Positions 46,843 to 55,525 of a stretch of 64,000 nt of DNA are shown one piece after another. Position numbers and translations under genes: made by a program. Source of the stretch: an uncultured Acidimicrobiales bacterium (GTDB lineage Bacteria; Actinomycetota; Acidimicrobiia; Acidimicrobiales; CATQHL01); contig CATQHL010000001.1 in NCBI GenBank assembly GCA_958295925.1, forward strand, positions 2,404,780 to 2,468,779, in the 5' to 3' direction. The notes under the pieces are model-generated. The model was given only the letters and a program-made list of their open reading frames with translations, did no database searches and was not told the DNA's origin. Numbering within the stretch: the stretch's first letter is position 1; every line of letters starts with the position of its first letter.

Positions 46843-48159
46843 CTACCCCCGTCCGCTGAGGGGGACGTAGTCGCGCTTCGGGTGCCCTACGTAGAGCTGC
46901 CTGGGGCGAGCGATGCGAGAGTCCCGCTCCAGGAGTTCGTTCCAGTGCGCCAGCCAGCCCGAGGTGCGGGGGATGGCGAACAGCACGGTGAACATCGTGG
47001 TGGGGAAGTTGAGGGCCTGGTAGATGAGCCCGGAGTAGAAGTCCACGTTCGGATACAGCCGCCGGCTGATGAAGTAATCGTCGGCCAGGGCCACCTCCTC
47101 AAGCTTCAGGGCGATGTCCAGAAGGGGGTTCTTGCCGACCTGCTCGAAGACCGCGTCGGCCGCCTCCTTGATGATCTTCGCACGCGGGTCGTAGTTCTTG
47201 TAGACCCTGTGGCCGAAACCCATCAGACGGGTCTTGCCGCTCTTGACCTCTGAGATGAAGTCGTTCACGTTCTCGTAAGTACCTATTCGTCGCAGCATTT
47301 CCAGTACCGCCTCGTTGGCTCCTCCGTGACGCGGCCCGTAGAGCGCGGCGCATGCGGATGCCACCACCGAATAGGGGTCGGCGTGGGAACTGCCCACCAC
47401 CCGCGCCGTGGTGGTGGAGCAGTTCTGGCTGTGATCGGCGTGCAGAATGAAGAGGATGTCGAGAGCCCGGCTCACAGCCGGATGGCATTCGTACTTAGGT
47501 TGGGCGATGCGGAAGATCATCGAAAGGAAATTCGTGGCAAAGTCCAGCTGATTGTCGGGATATACGAAGGGAAGCCCGACCGAGAAGCGGTAAGCTGCCG
47601 CCGCCATGGTCGGGACCTTGGCTATGAGACGCACGATCTGCTTGCGGCGAATCTCGGGATCAAGCACGTGCTTGGCCTCAGGGTAGAAGGCGGACAGCGC
47701 CGCTATCGATGAGATGAGCATCCCCATCGTGTGTGCGTCATATCTGAACGCCTCGATGAATCGCTTGAGGAAATTCTCGTGGATGTAGGTGTGGTGGGTT
47801 ATCTCGTCGATCCATGCGTTGTATTCCGCCTCGTTGGGCAGTTCCCCGTTCAACAGCAGATACGCGACCTCAAGGTAGGTGGAGCGCTCAGCCACCTGCT
47901 CTATCGGATACCCCCGATATCGGAGGATTCCCTCGTCGCCCACGAGTTCGGTAATGGCGCTCTCGCCCACCGCGGTGTGACTGAAGGCCTCGTCGGCGAA
48001 CCAGATGTTTCCAAGCAGGGAAGCCCAGTCGGTTGAATTCACCCCTCCGTGGCGAATCGGGATTTCAACGGACTCGCCGGTTCGGTTGTCGGTGATTGTG
48101 ATGGAGTCGGTCAAGAACCCTCCTGGCGATGAAGCCTTCTTCTCGATTGTCTGGGCCAA
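46843..48159 (-). CDS. gltA: Citrate synthase
   Basis: Citrate synthase condenses acetyl-CoA and oxaloacetate at the entry of the TCA cycle. The 438-residue protein is of the hexameric bacterial type with an N-terminal beta domain, the active-site histidine in ILHADHSQNCST, the second histidine in GPRHGGANEA, and the catalytic Asp region GFGHRVYKNYDPRA. It starts at TTG 48159; the protein begins MAQTIEKKA, and no ATG or GTG fits better. It is monocistronic by appearance: a methyltransferase gene lies downstream and a carboxyltransferase gene upstream, both on the same strand but 152 or more bases away. Confidence 0.96.
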   Translation of the reverse strand: MAQTIEKKASSPGGFLTDSITITDNRTGESVEIPIRHGGVNSTDWASLLGNIWFADEAFSHTAVGESAITELVGDEGILRYRGYPIEQVAERSTYLEVAYLLLNGELPNEAEYNAWIDEITHHTYIHENFLKRFIEAFRYDAHTMGMLISSIAALSAFYPEAKHVLDPEIRRKQIVRLIAKVPTMAAAAYRFSVGLPFVYPDNQLDFATNFLSMIFRIAQPKYECHPAVSRALDILFILHADHSQNCSTTTARVVGSSHADPYSVVASACAALYGPRHGGANEAVLEMLRRIGTYENVNDFISEVKSGKTRLMGFGHRVYKNYDPRAKIIKEAADAVFEQVGKNPLLDIALKLEEVALADDYFISRRLYPNVDFYSGLIYQALNFPTTMFTVLFAIPRTSGWLAHWNELLERDSRIARPRQLYVGHPKRDYVPLSGRG

Positions 48160-48187
48160 GTCAAACCGCAGGAATCATAGTCAATTG

Positions 48188-48219
48188 CCTGGGCAGATTC
48201 CTGCCTGGGCCGATTCCTG
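48188..48219 (-). repeat. 16-bp tandem repeat in the gltA upstream region
   Basis: Units 48188-48203 and 48204-48219 differ at one base and lie 28 bases upstream of the TTG start of gltA, so they could fall within its promoter or leader. Confidence 0.85.
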
Positions 48220-48311
48220 CCTCTCCGCCCATCACTGCAAGGGGTGTCCGGCAGCCATCGGCAGCCAAAAGCCGCGGCGATACCGGAGGTTGCCTCTTAC
48301 CGCCCGGTGCC

Positions 48312-49655
48312 TTACAGCGGCGTGTTTCCATGGCGCCTCCTTGGGGGGGCCTCCCTCTTCGTGCTGAGCAACTCCAAGGCGTCGGCTATCACCTTGCGGG
48401 TCTCGGCAGGGTCGATGACGGCGTCGACGGAGCCTCTCTCCGCCGCCCTGTACGGGTTAAGTAGTCGTTCGGAGTAGGCGTCCTCCAGCCTGTCGCGGTC
48501 CTCTTCGCCTGCCCCCCTGTGAAGAATCCCGACCGCTCCCTTGGCCCCCATCACGGCAATCTCGGCGGAAGGCCACGCAAACGCCAGGTCGTTGCCCATG
48601 TGCTTTGAGTCCATCACTATGTAGGCGCCGCCGTATGACTTTCTCAGCGTCACGCAAACCCGGGGGACGTTGGCGCGGGCGTAGGCGAACGCCAGCTGCG
48701 CCCCGTGTCGTATCATCCCGCGCCACTCGAGGTCTTTCCCCGGTTGGAACCCAGGGGTGTCCACGAAGGTGACGAGGGGCAGATTGAATGAGTCGCAGAA
48801 CGACACGAAGCGGGCACCTTTCTGCGACGCGGCGATGTCGAGAGTCCCTGCCAGGTGCTGGGGCTGGTTGGCCACCATCCCCACCGTCCAGCCGTCGATT
48901 CGAGCCAACGCTGTAACGAGGTTGGGGGCCCATCCGCCGCGGATCTCAAGGAACGTGTGGACGTCTGCCACCTCCTCCAGAATCGCCCGCATGTCGTAGC
49001 TCCCGACGGGGCTCTCAGGAATGAGTTCGGCGATTCTCTCCAGGGGCCGATCGCGGCGGTCTCCGTTGAATGAACGAGCAGGCAGATCGTTCACGTGGCC
49101 CGGGAGCATCCCAAGGAGATGGGCTGTCACCTCTGAGGCCGCCTGAAGGTCGGGGACGACCACCGATGCCACCCCGCTGGTCGAGGAGTGCACGCTTGAG
49201 CCGCCCAGGCGGTCTATTTCCACCCCGACCCCGGTGAACAGCTCCACCATTCCCGGTCCGCTCACGAACGCGTAGCTTTCCTCGGTCATCACCACGAAAT
49301 CGGCGAGGCCCAAAAGCAGGGCTGGCCCCGATACCGCAGGGCCGACCACGCACATGATCACTGGAACCACCCCTGAGCAGTTCACCAGCGCCCTGGCTGC
49401 CAATCCCCAGCCGTGCGTTGCGGTTACACCCTCGGCAATGTCCGCACCGGTGGATGAGACGTACCCCACTACAGGCAGGTGCTTCTCGTTCGCCATCTCC
49501 GTCGCTGCGCGCAGTTTCTCGCCCACTCCAAGCGTGATGGAGCGATTGGGTTCATCCCCGCCGATTCGCAGCACGACCGCCTGACGGCCGCCAATGGCGG
49601 CTACGGACGCATCGGCTGAGACTTTGGAGCGTGCACGCAGTTCGACGGGGGGCAT
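48312..49655 (-). CDS. Acyl-CoA carboxyltransferase beta-type subunit
   Basis: The 447-residue protein is of the AccD/PccB biotin-dependent carboxyltransferase family, which moves CO2 from biotin to acetyl-CoA or propionyl-CoA. Both crotonase-like halves are present: GLADFVVMTEESYAFVSGP and GGSSVHSSTSGVA in the first, VTFVDTPGFQPG and SYGGAYIVMDSKHMGNDLAFAWP in the second. It lacks about 70 residues at the N-terminus compared with PccB. No biotin carboxylase or carrier gene is nearby, so its complex and substrate are open. It starts at ATG 49655. Confidence 0.88.
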   Translation of the reverse strand: MPPVELRARSKVSADASVAAIGGRQAVVLRIGGDEPNRSITLGVGEKLRAATEMANEKHLPVVGYVSSTGADIAEGVTATHGWGLAARALVNCSGVVPVIMCVVGPAVSGPALLLGLADFVVMTEESYAFVSGPGMVELFTGVGVEIDRLGGSSVHSSTSGVASVVVPDLQAASEVTAHLLGMLPGHVNDLPARSFNGDRRDRPLERIAELIPESPVGSYDMRAILEEVADVHTFLEIRGGWAPNLVTALARIDGWTVGMVANQPQHLAGTLDIAASQKGARFVSFCDSFNLPLVTFVDTPGFQPGKDLEWRGMIRHGAQLAFAYARANVPRVCVTLRKSYGGAYIVMDSKHMGNDLAFAWPSAEIAVMGAKGAVGILHRGAGEEDRDRLEDAYSERLLNPYRAAERGSVDAVIDPAETRKVIADALELLSTKREAPPRRRHGNTPL

Positions 49656-49718
49656 GACGGTCTTAGTGAGGCTACCGGTTGCGCCGAAATCCCCTCAGGC
49701 CGCCCTGCTGCGGGCGGC

Positions 49719-49762
49719 CCCCAAGGGAAACGGGCCTACGCCCCAAGGGACGCGGGCCTACA
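49719..49762 (+). repeat. 22-bp tandem repeat before the amidohydrolase gene
   Basis: Units 49719-49740 and 49741-49762 match at 19 of 22 positions. They sit 25 bases upstream of the GTG start at 49787, in the divergent gap with the carboxyltransferase gene. Confidence 0.8.
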
Positions 49763-49786
49763 AGGGTGGGAATCTAAACTGGCGCT

Positions 49787-51052
49787 GTGAACCTTGCCGA
49801 GTTGAGAATCAACCCCGAACGCCTCCTGGGGCGCCTGGAGGCGCTGGCCGAAATCGGGGACACCGGAGACGGTGGGTGCTGCCGCCTGGCGCTCACCGAC
49901 GAAGACAGGGAAGGGCGGGATCTGGTGGTGGGCTGGATGAGAGACCTGGGGCTCGAGGTGGTCGTAGACGTGGTGGGCAACGTGGTGGCCACCTATCCGG
50001 GGCAGACCGGCGAGACGCCGGTGATGTTCGGCAGCCACATCGACACCGTCCGCACAGGGGGCCGCTACGACGGCAACCTGGGGGTGCTGGCCGGCCTTGA
50101 GGTGATCGAGACCCTCAGCGCCGCCGCAGGGGTTGCCCTTCACCGCCCCGTCGCAGTGGCGTTTTTCACCGACGAGGAGGGCTCCCGCTTCCCGCCCGAC
50201 ATGCTGGGCAGCCTCGTCTATGTGGGCGGGATGACCGCCGAGGAGGCGCACGACGTGCGCGACTCCGACGGCATCCGCCTGGGCGACGATCTGGCGCGGA
50301 TCGGATACTTGGGCCCCGCCCCTTGCCCGGGCCCCGCCCCTTGCCCGGGCCCCGCCCCGTTCGCCTTCGTCGAGCTGCACATCGAGCAGGGCCCGGTGCT
50401 GGAGCACGAGGGTGTCCGCATCGGGGCGGTCACAGGGGTTCAGGGCATCTCCTGGACGGAGGTGCGCATCGCCGGCCAGTCCAACCACGCCGGCACCACG
50501 CCGATGGGTCACCGCCGCGACGCCGGTTACGCAGCCGCATCGGTGAGCATGAGGGTGAGGGAAATCGCCGGGGAGATCGGCGGCACCCAGGTGGCAACGG
50601 TTGGGGAGATGGACTTGCACCCCGACCTGGTGAACGTGGTGGCGGGCAGCGCCCGGCTGGTAGTAGACATGCGCAACACACTCGAAGGCGATCTGCAGCG
50701 GGCGGAACGCCTTCTCAACGAGCACCTGGGGCAGATCTCAGCCTCTGAGGGCGTGGAGGTGGAAACCAGGCCGCTGGCTCGTTTCGAGCCCGTCTACTTC
50801 GACGAGCGGGTGATCGAACTGGTGCAGTCGACGGCGCAGAGGTTGGGCCACAGCGTTAAGCGCCTTGCCTCCGGGGCTGGCCACGACGCCCAGATGCTGG
50901 CGCGCGTGTGCCCAACGGGCATGATCTTCGTGCCAAGCGTGAACGGGCTGAGCCATAATCCAGGGGAGTTCACGGAGCCGCCCGACCTGGTGGCCGGCGC
51001 CGACGTGCTCCTGCAGGTGGTGGTGGACTTGGCCCAGAGGAAGGCCTGGTAG
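49787..51052 (+). CDS. M20-family amidohydrolase (N-carbamoyl-amino acid hydrolase / allantoate amidohydrolase type)
   Basis: The 421-residue metallopeptidase-fold enzyme has the metal-binding motifs FGSHIDTVRTGGRYDGNLGVLAGLEV (landmark near residue 82), FTDEEGSRF and ELHIEQGPVLE, the pattern of hydantoinase/carbamoylase proteins that cleave N-carbamoyl amino acids or allantoate. The dimerisation lid and NHAGTTPMGHRRDA segment are normal. A repeat-encoded linker PAPCPGPAPCPGPAP lies before the ELHIEQGP motif and is unusual for the family. It starts at GTG 49787. The exact substrate cannot be read from sequence. Confidence 0.88.
   Translation: MNLAELRINPERLLGRLEALAEIGDTGDGGCCRLALTDEDREGRDLVVGWMRDLGLEVVVDVVGNVVATYPGQTGETPVMFGSHIDTVRTGGRYDGNLGVLAGLEVIETLSAAAGVALHRPVAVAFFTDEEGSRFPPDMLGSLVYVGGMTAEEAHDVRDSDGIRLGDDLARIGYLGPAPCPGPAPCPGPAPFAFVELHIEQGPVLEHEGVRIGAVTGVQGISWTEVRIAGQSNHAGTTPMGHRRDAGYAAASVSMRVREIAGEIGGTQVATVGEMDLHPDLVNVVAGSARLVVDMRNTLEGDLQRAERLLNEHLGQISASEGVEVETRPLARFEPVYFDERVIELVQSTAQRLGHSVKRLASGAGHDAQMLARVCPTGMIFVPSVNGLSHNPGEFTEPPDLVAGADVLLQVVVDLAQRKAW
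50311..50358 (+). repeat. 18-bp tandem repeat within the amidohydrolase gene
   Basis: Two perfect 18-base units (50311-50328, 50329-50346) and a 12-base partial third encode GPAPCP repeats. The unit is a multiple of three, so the frame is kept. It adds two cysteines to a surface linker. Confidence 0.9.
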
Positions 51053-51086
51053 CAGCGACTCCCGTGCAGGGGGGCTAAAGGGATCC

Positions 51087-52319
51087 CTAGGCCGGGCTGA
51101 ATTCCAGGTTCACCGACCTCGGTCCGCGTGTGAACACCCCCGTCTCGGAGGCCACGAACCCCGGCGCCAGGCGCATTTCAGGCAGGCGATCGAGCAGGGC
51201 GTCCATGGCCACCTCCACCTCCACCCGCGTCAGGTGCGCCCCCACGCAGAAGTGCCTGCCGAGGGCGAACTCCACGTGGTTTGCGGCGGCGTTGAACGCC
51301 TTGCCCACGTCGAGGTCCTTTCGGTGGATGTCGAAGACGTCCGGCTCGGCGAACTGATCAGGGTCCCTGTTTGCAGATCCAAGCACGCAGGCCACCGTCC
51401 CCCCCTCGGGCACGACGCCCCCCGAAAGCTCAGTGTCGACCTCCGCTTGACGCATGATCATTTGCACCGGCCCTGAATGACGCAGCGTCTCGGCCAACGC
51501 CGGGGTGATCAGGGAGCGATCTTCGCGTACTGCATGGAACTGCTCAGGGTCTTCAAGCAGCCGGCAGACCATCGAGGCCAGCGCCTTGTCAGTGGTCTCG
51601 CCACCTGCGCTCACCAGCAGGCTGGTGAAGGCCCTGACCTCCCAGTCCTCCATGCTGATTCCGTCGGATGAGGCGGTGAGCATCTTGGAAAGGAGGTCTT
51701 CGCCGGGGTTCTCCCGCCGATCCGCGATGATCGGCGTCAGGTAGTCGGCGAACTGCGCCTGCGCCTCAAGCCCCAGCCGCTCCACCTCGGGGTCGCCGGC
51801 GAAATTCGACTGGAAGTCGATTCCGAGGTCCACCCAGCGGCGGAAAGCCTCGTGGCCCTCGAGGGGCAGGCCGATCATGTGCATGATCACGTCGAGCGGG
51901 AACGGCTTGGTGAACTGTTCGCGCAAGTCCACCACGCCGTCTGACTCGAATTGGCTGATGAGCTTGTCGACCGTGTGCTCGATGATTTCCCGAACCCGCT
52001 CCTGCAGATACGAGCCTCTGAACTGCGGCCCCACGATGTTGCGATGGGCGGAGTGATCCCTCCCGTCGAGCTGCAGCATCGTACGCCCGCCGTGCAGGGG
52101 CTCGTTTTGCCATTCGTAGTTCCGGCTCGAGAACGACACCCCGTCCTTGAAAACCCGCTCCACGTCCCGGTAGCGCGAGACCATCCAGAATCCGGATTTC
52201 TCGTGGTTGTACAGGGGATGGTGATCACGCATCAGGGCGTAGAACGGGTAAGGGTCGGCGTCGAACTCCTGTGAGAGGATGTCAGGGGGAGCGGGGGCTC
52301 TAAGCATGGTCGAGGTCAT
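51087..52319 (-). CDS. Cytochrome P450
   Basis: This soluble bacterial P450 of 410 residues is a heme monooxygenase. It has the I-helix oxygen-activation motif AGGETT, the K-helix ExxR as ETLR, and the heme loop FALGRHFCVGAHL with the thiolate Cys358. The family and substrate cannot be assigned by eye; such enzymes in actinobacteria often hydroxylate steroids, terpenoids or fatty acids. It starts at ATG 52319, with the class II aldolase gene upstream on the same strand. No ferredoxin gene is adjacent. Confidence 0.93.
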   Translation of the reverse strand: MTSTMLRAPAPPDILSQEFDADPYPFYALMRDHHPLYNHEKSGFWMVSRYRDVERVFKDGVSFSSRNYEWQNEPLHGGRTMLQLDGRDHSAHRNIVGPQFRGSYLQERVREIIEHTVDKLISQFESDGVVDLREQFTKPFPLDVIMHMIGLPLEGHEAFRRWVDLGIDFQSNFAGDPEVERLGLEAQAQFADYLTPIIADRRENPGEDLLSKMLTASSDGISMEDWEVRAFTSLLVSAGGETTDKALASMVCRLLEDPEQFHAVREDRSLITPALAETLRHSGPVQMIMRQAEVDTELSGGVVPEGGTVACVLGSANRDPDQFAEPDVFDIHRKDLDVGKAFNAAANHVEFALGRHFCVGAHLTRVEVEVAMDALLDRLPEMRLAPGFVASETGVFTRGPRSVNLEFSPA

Positions 52320-52451
52320 GTCACTCCTTTGGGTTCAGTCAGATGGGTTCAGCTGCGACCCGTAAGAGCCGTCGCTTGAATTTGTATTTGTGGCCCTCTA
52401 TTGCACAGGCCAGGGCAGTTCCCGGGCATGGCGACGCTGCGGCCTGCCTGC

Positions 52452-53207
52452 TCAGAACACACTGGCTGCAGCCGTCGGCTTCCTGGTGTGCTCCGCAGTC
52501 CCCTCAGAGTGCGGATGCACGTAGCCGGCGGCCTGTCGAACCATCAGGTCCCAGGTCTGCTCGAGGTAGCCCGACTTCTCGTCGATGAGGCGACGCAGGG
52601 GCAGGCGGGCCTCCTCGGGCAACTCCGGGGCGTCGGAGCCCTCAAGTGTCACATCAAGGCGCGCCATCTGATCGAGCGTCACGTGCAGGGCGGCTGCACG
52701 CGGCAAGGATCTCCCCACAGTGATTCCGCCGTGCCATGGGATGAGTACCGTGGAACTGTCCCCGATCACCCTTCCGATGGACTCGAAGTGGTCGTCGGGG
52801 CTCATCACCTGGTCTTTGTAGAAGAGCGTGCAGAGGTTGTGCCGCATCTTGAGTGGCCGGGCGAGCGACGCCAGGGCGCACACCCAGAAAGAATGGGTGT
52901 GGACAATGCAGTTCACGTCGTGGCGCTGACCATAGATACCGGCGTGGAACTCCCAGCCGTAGCTCACGAAGCGATTGCCCTCGAGCAGGTTGCCATCGAA
53001 GTCGAGTTTCATTACGTCGTTCGGGCTGACCTCCCCCAGAGTGCGGTCGAAAGCGTTGATCCACAGCGCCTCCTCCCCCTCTGAGCGCAAACTCACGTGG
53101 CCGCCGATGCCGGTATCGCAGCCGTTCGCGGCCAGGGCCCTGCAAGCGGTCACGATCCTGGAGATCATCTCCTCGGAGAGTCCCAAACCGTTCGTGGAAT
53201 TGCCCAT
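52452..53207 (-). CDS. Class II aldolase/adducin family protein
   Basis: The 251-residue protein belongs to the zinc-dependent class II aldolase family, with IGGHVSLR (substrate phosphate loop area) and metal-ligand histidines in CIVHTHSFWVCAL and the later IPWHGGITVG. Family members include fuculose-phosphate aldolase and decarboxylases; the substrate here is unknown, and the phosphate-binding Ser/Asn pattern differs from sugar-phosphate aldolases. It starts at ATG 53207 and is followed by the P450 after 132 bases, so it could be co-transcribed with it. Confidence 0.85.
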   Translation of the reverse strand: MGNSTNGLGLSEEMISRIVTACRALAANGCDTGIGGHVSLRSEGEEALWINAFDRTLGEVSPNDVMKLDFDGNLLEGNRFVSYGWEFHAGIYGQRHDVNCIVHTHSFWVCALASLARPLKMRHNLCTLFYKDQVMSPDDHFESIGRVIGDSSTVLIPWHGGITVGRSLPRAAALHVTLDQMARLDVTLEGSDAPELPEEARLPLRRLIDEKSGYLEQTWDLMVRQAAGYVHPHSEGTAEHTRKPTAAASVF

Positions 53208-53239
53208 GCCCAGTCCTTTCTGCCCTGTCCCTGTGTTGG

Positions 53240-53293
53240 TCCCTGTTATTGCTACGTGTTTGTTGTTATTGCTGCGTCCCTGTTCTTGCTGCG
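53240..53293 (-). repeat. Three 17-bp imperfect repeats upstream of the aldolase gene
   Basis: Units at 53240-53256, 53260-53276 and 53277-53293 share a TGTTnTTGCTnCG core. They lie 33-86 bases upstream of the aldolase start, a place where an activator or repressor could bind. Confidence 0.6.
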
Positions 53294-53406
53294 ACTACCC
53301 GCCCATTGCGTGCGAACCCGTAGCGCAGCGGTTCCCCCCGGGCATTCTAGTGCGGGTAGGAAATCGCCGGGGAGCGGAGGGCGCGGCGCGGCTGCGCCCG
53401 CAGGGC

Positions 53407-54195
53407 TCAAGCCAGCATCCCCCCGTCGATCAGCAGTGTCGCCCCGGTGATGTAGCTCGCAGCGTCGGAGGCCAGGAAGGCCACCGGCAGAGCCACCTCC
53501 TCGGGCGTCGCCCAGCGGCCCAGGGGAATGGGCAGGCCCGAGGACTCCACGATTTCGGCGGAGTCGAAGGAATCCCAGCCGGAGGTTGCGACATAGCCCG
53601 GGGCAACTGCGTTTACGCGCACCCCGAATGGCGCCCACTCCCTGGCCAGCGCCCTGGTCTGGGCGAACAGCCCGCCCTTGGCGGAGCTGTATGCGGACAT
53701 CCCGTCGAGGTGGCGCAGCCCTGCTACCGATCCCACGTTCACCACCGAACCGCCGCCGCGCTCCGTCATCGGCCCGCCGAACGCCTTTGAGACCAGGAAG
53801 GGCGCCGTGAGGTTCAGCGCAACCGTCTTGTTCCAGCCTTCCTCCCCGATCTCCAGCGCAGGCGCCAGAAAGCGGGCGCCACCGGCGTTGTTGACCAGAA
53901 CGTCAACCTCCCCGAATTCGCCAAATACCCGTTCGGCTGCTCTCGCCACCTGCTCCGGAGAGGTGACGTCCACCGTCGCCACCACACCCCGCTGCCCCTC
54001 CGAGCGCACCTGCCCGGCCACTTCCTCCAGGGCCGCCCCCCTGCGCGCCAGCAGCGCCACGTCCGCCCCTGCCGCAGCCAGGGCAAGGGCTATGGCCCTG
54101 CCGATGTCCCCGCTCGCCCCCGTGACAACCGCCCGCTTTCCGGCCAGTGACAAGCCCGAAGGCTGGGGCCGCCCGGCGGCGGGAGGCGGAGTCAC
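53407..54195 (-). CDS. Short-chain dehydrogenase/reductase
   Basis: The 262-residue SDR has the cofactor loop TGASGDIG, the NNAG motif, and the catalytic Ser and Tyr-x-x-x-Lys in NVGSVAG and YSSAKGG, ending with TGATLLIDGG. It reduces or oxidises an unknown alcohol/ketone with NAD(P)H. GTG 54195 was chosen because its GTGA overlaps the stop of the P450 gene before it; a longer frame to 54288 would overlap the P450 without reason. It is the last gene of the DUF35-thiolase-P450-SDR operon. Confidence 0.92.
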   Translation of the reverse strand: MTPPPAAGRPQPSGLSLAGKRAVVTGASGDIGRAIALALAAAGADVALLARRGAALEEVAGQVRSEGQRGVVATVDVTSPEQVARAAERVFGEFGEVDVLVNNAGGARFLAPALEIGEEGWNKTVALNLTAPFLVSKAFGGPMTERGGGSVVNVGSVAGLRHLDGMSAYSSAKGGLFAQTRALAREWAPFGVRVNAVAPGYVATSGWDSFDSAEIVESSGLPIPLGRWATPEEVALPVAFLASDAASYITGATLLIDGGMLA

Positions 54196-55475
54196 GGCAG
54201 GGGCTCCACCTGTGACGGCCTGCCGTCGCCAGGGTTGTAGGAGACGGGAAAGGACTCCATTCCCCGACTGATCAGGGTGGGGTGCCACTCCTCGCCTTGC
54301 GGGCCTGGGCGCAGGCCGGGCAGTCGCCGCACCAGGGCGTCTAAGGCTATGGCCCCCTCCAGTCGCGCCACCGCAGCCCCCAGGCAGTAGTGGAGGCCGA
54401 AGCCGAACCCCACGTGCGCGGTGGGGTTGCGCCGGATGTCGAAGCGGTCGGGATTGGCGAAGACCTCGGGGTCGCGGTTGGCCGCGGCCTGCACCAGGTA
54501 GACCATGTCGTGGCGGCGGATGGTCAGCCCGCGCAGCGTGATGTCACCGGCGGCCATCCTCACCTGCATTTTGGAGGGGCCGTCGAAGCGCAGGATTTCC
54601 TCCACCGCGGCGCGCAGGAACCCACGCTGGGGGCTGCGTCGCAGAATATCCAGCTGGTCGGGATGATTCAGCAGGGCGCGCAGCCCATTGCCGATGAGGT
54701 TGGTGGTGGTCTCGTGACCGCCAAACAGCAGCAGTATGCAAGTGCCCGTGATCTCGTCGTCGGTGAGGGTGTCGTCGCCTTCCGCAGCGTCAATCAGCGA
54801 ACAGATGAGGTTGTCCTCGGTCGTGCTGCTGTTGCGATAGTGGCGCACAAGGTCGGCGAGGTAGCCGGAGAGTTCCCCCAGCCCCGCCTGCGCCCGCTCC
54901 CGCCGCCCCTGCACGCCCCTGGCGCCGAACACCAGCACCATGAGGTCGTCCGACCACTCTTTGAAAATGTCGCGGTCGCCGGGGGGTACCCCCATCATCT
55001 CGGCGATCACCACAGCCGGCAGCGGGTATGCGAAGTCCTTGATCACGTCCATCCCCCCAAGGGGGGCGAAGTTCATGATTAGCTCCTCGGTGACCTCGGC
55101 AATGCGGGGCTCCCACAGCGAGATCGCCCTAGGGGTGAACGCCCTGCTCACGAGCTTGCGCAGCCTGGTGTGGTCGGGGGGGTCCCGAAACACCATCCAC
55201 TCGCCCAGTATCCGGTAGGTCGGCGCCCGCTCTTTGCGCTGATCCTCCGTGAGCTTGTGCTCGAAGACGGGGCGTATGCGGTCGGAGGAGAAGCGGGGGT
55301 CTTTAAGGGCGGCGAGCAGGTCGTCGTGGCGATGTATGAACCACGCCCGATAGCGCTCATTCCAGTGGACGGGCTGGTGTCGCCGCAGATCGTCGAATAC
55401 GGGATAGGGGTCTGCCACCCGTTCGGGCGTGAGCAGGTCGACCCCACCTCCGTTCGGGCCGCCTCCGTTGTTCAC
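54192..55475 (-). CDS. Cytochrome P450 of the DUF35-thiolase operon
   Basis: This 427-residue P450 has I-helix FGGHETT, K-helix EEILR, and heme loop FGFGLHYCLGAAVA with Cys364. It lies third in a minus-strand operon, after DUF35 and thiolase-like genes and before an SDR, so it probably hydroxylates a CoA-bound or hydrophobic substrate of the same pathway. It starts at GTG 55475. That start lies in a duplicated junction: the first GTG overlapping the thiolase stop leads only to a 12-codon frame, whose stop overlaps the GTG used here. The paralogue at 51087 differs clearly in sequence. Confidence 0.94.
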   Translation of the reverse strand: MNNGGGPNGGGVDLLTPERVADPYPVFDDLRRHQPVHWNERYRAWFIHRHDDLLAALKDPRFSSDRIRPVFEHKLTEDQRKERAPTYRILGEWMVFRDPPDHTRLRKLVSRAFTPRAISLWEPRIAEVTEELIMNFAPLGGMDVIKDFAYPLPAVVIAEMMGVPPGDRDIFKEWSDDLMVLVFGARGVQGRRERAQAGLGELSGYLADLVRHYRNSSTTEDNLICSLIDAAEGDDTLTDDEITGTCILLLFGGHETTTNLIGNGLRALLNHPDQLDILRRSPQRGFLRAAVEEILRFDGPSKMQVRMAAGDITLRGLTIRRHDMVYLVQAAANRDPEVFANPDRFDIRRNPTAHVGFGFGLHYCLGAAVARLEGAIALDALVRRLPGLRPGPQGEEWHPTLISRGMESFPVSYNPGDGRPSQVEPLP

Positions 55476-55525
55476 CCCGTCGCCTCCAGCGCCCCGCCTC
55501 CGTTGTTCACCCCGTCGCCTCCAGC
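55461..55525 (-). repeat. 30-bp direct repeat duplicating a stop-start junction
   Basis: Two perfect 30-base copies (55461-55490 and 55496-55525) are offset by 35 bases. The upstream copy (in transcript order) carries the thiolase stop overlapping a GTG; the downstream copy carries the stop of the resulting 12-codon mini-frame overlapping the P450 GTG. Both junctions read GTGA, at 55510-55507 and 55475-55472. The mini-frame ends in LEATG, the same end as thiolase. Confidence 0.95.
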
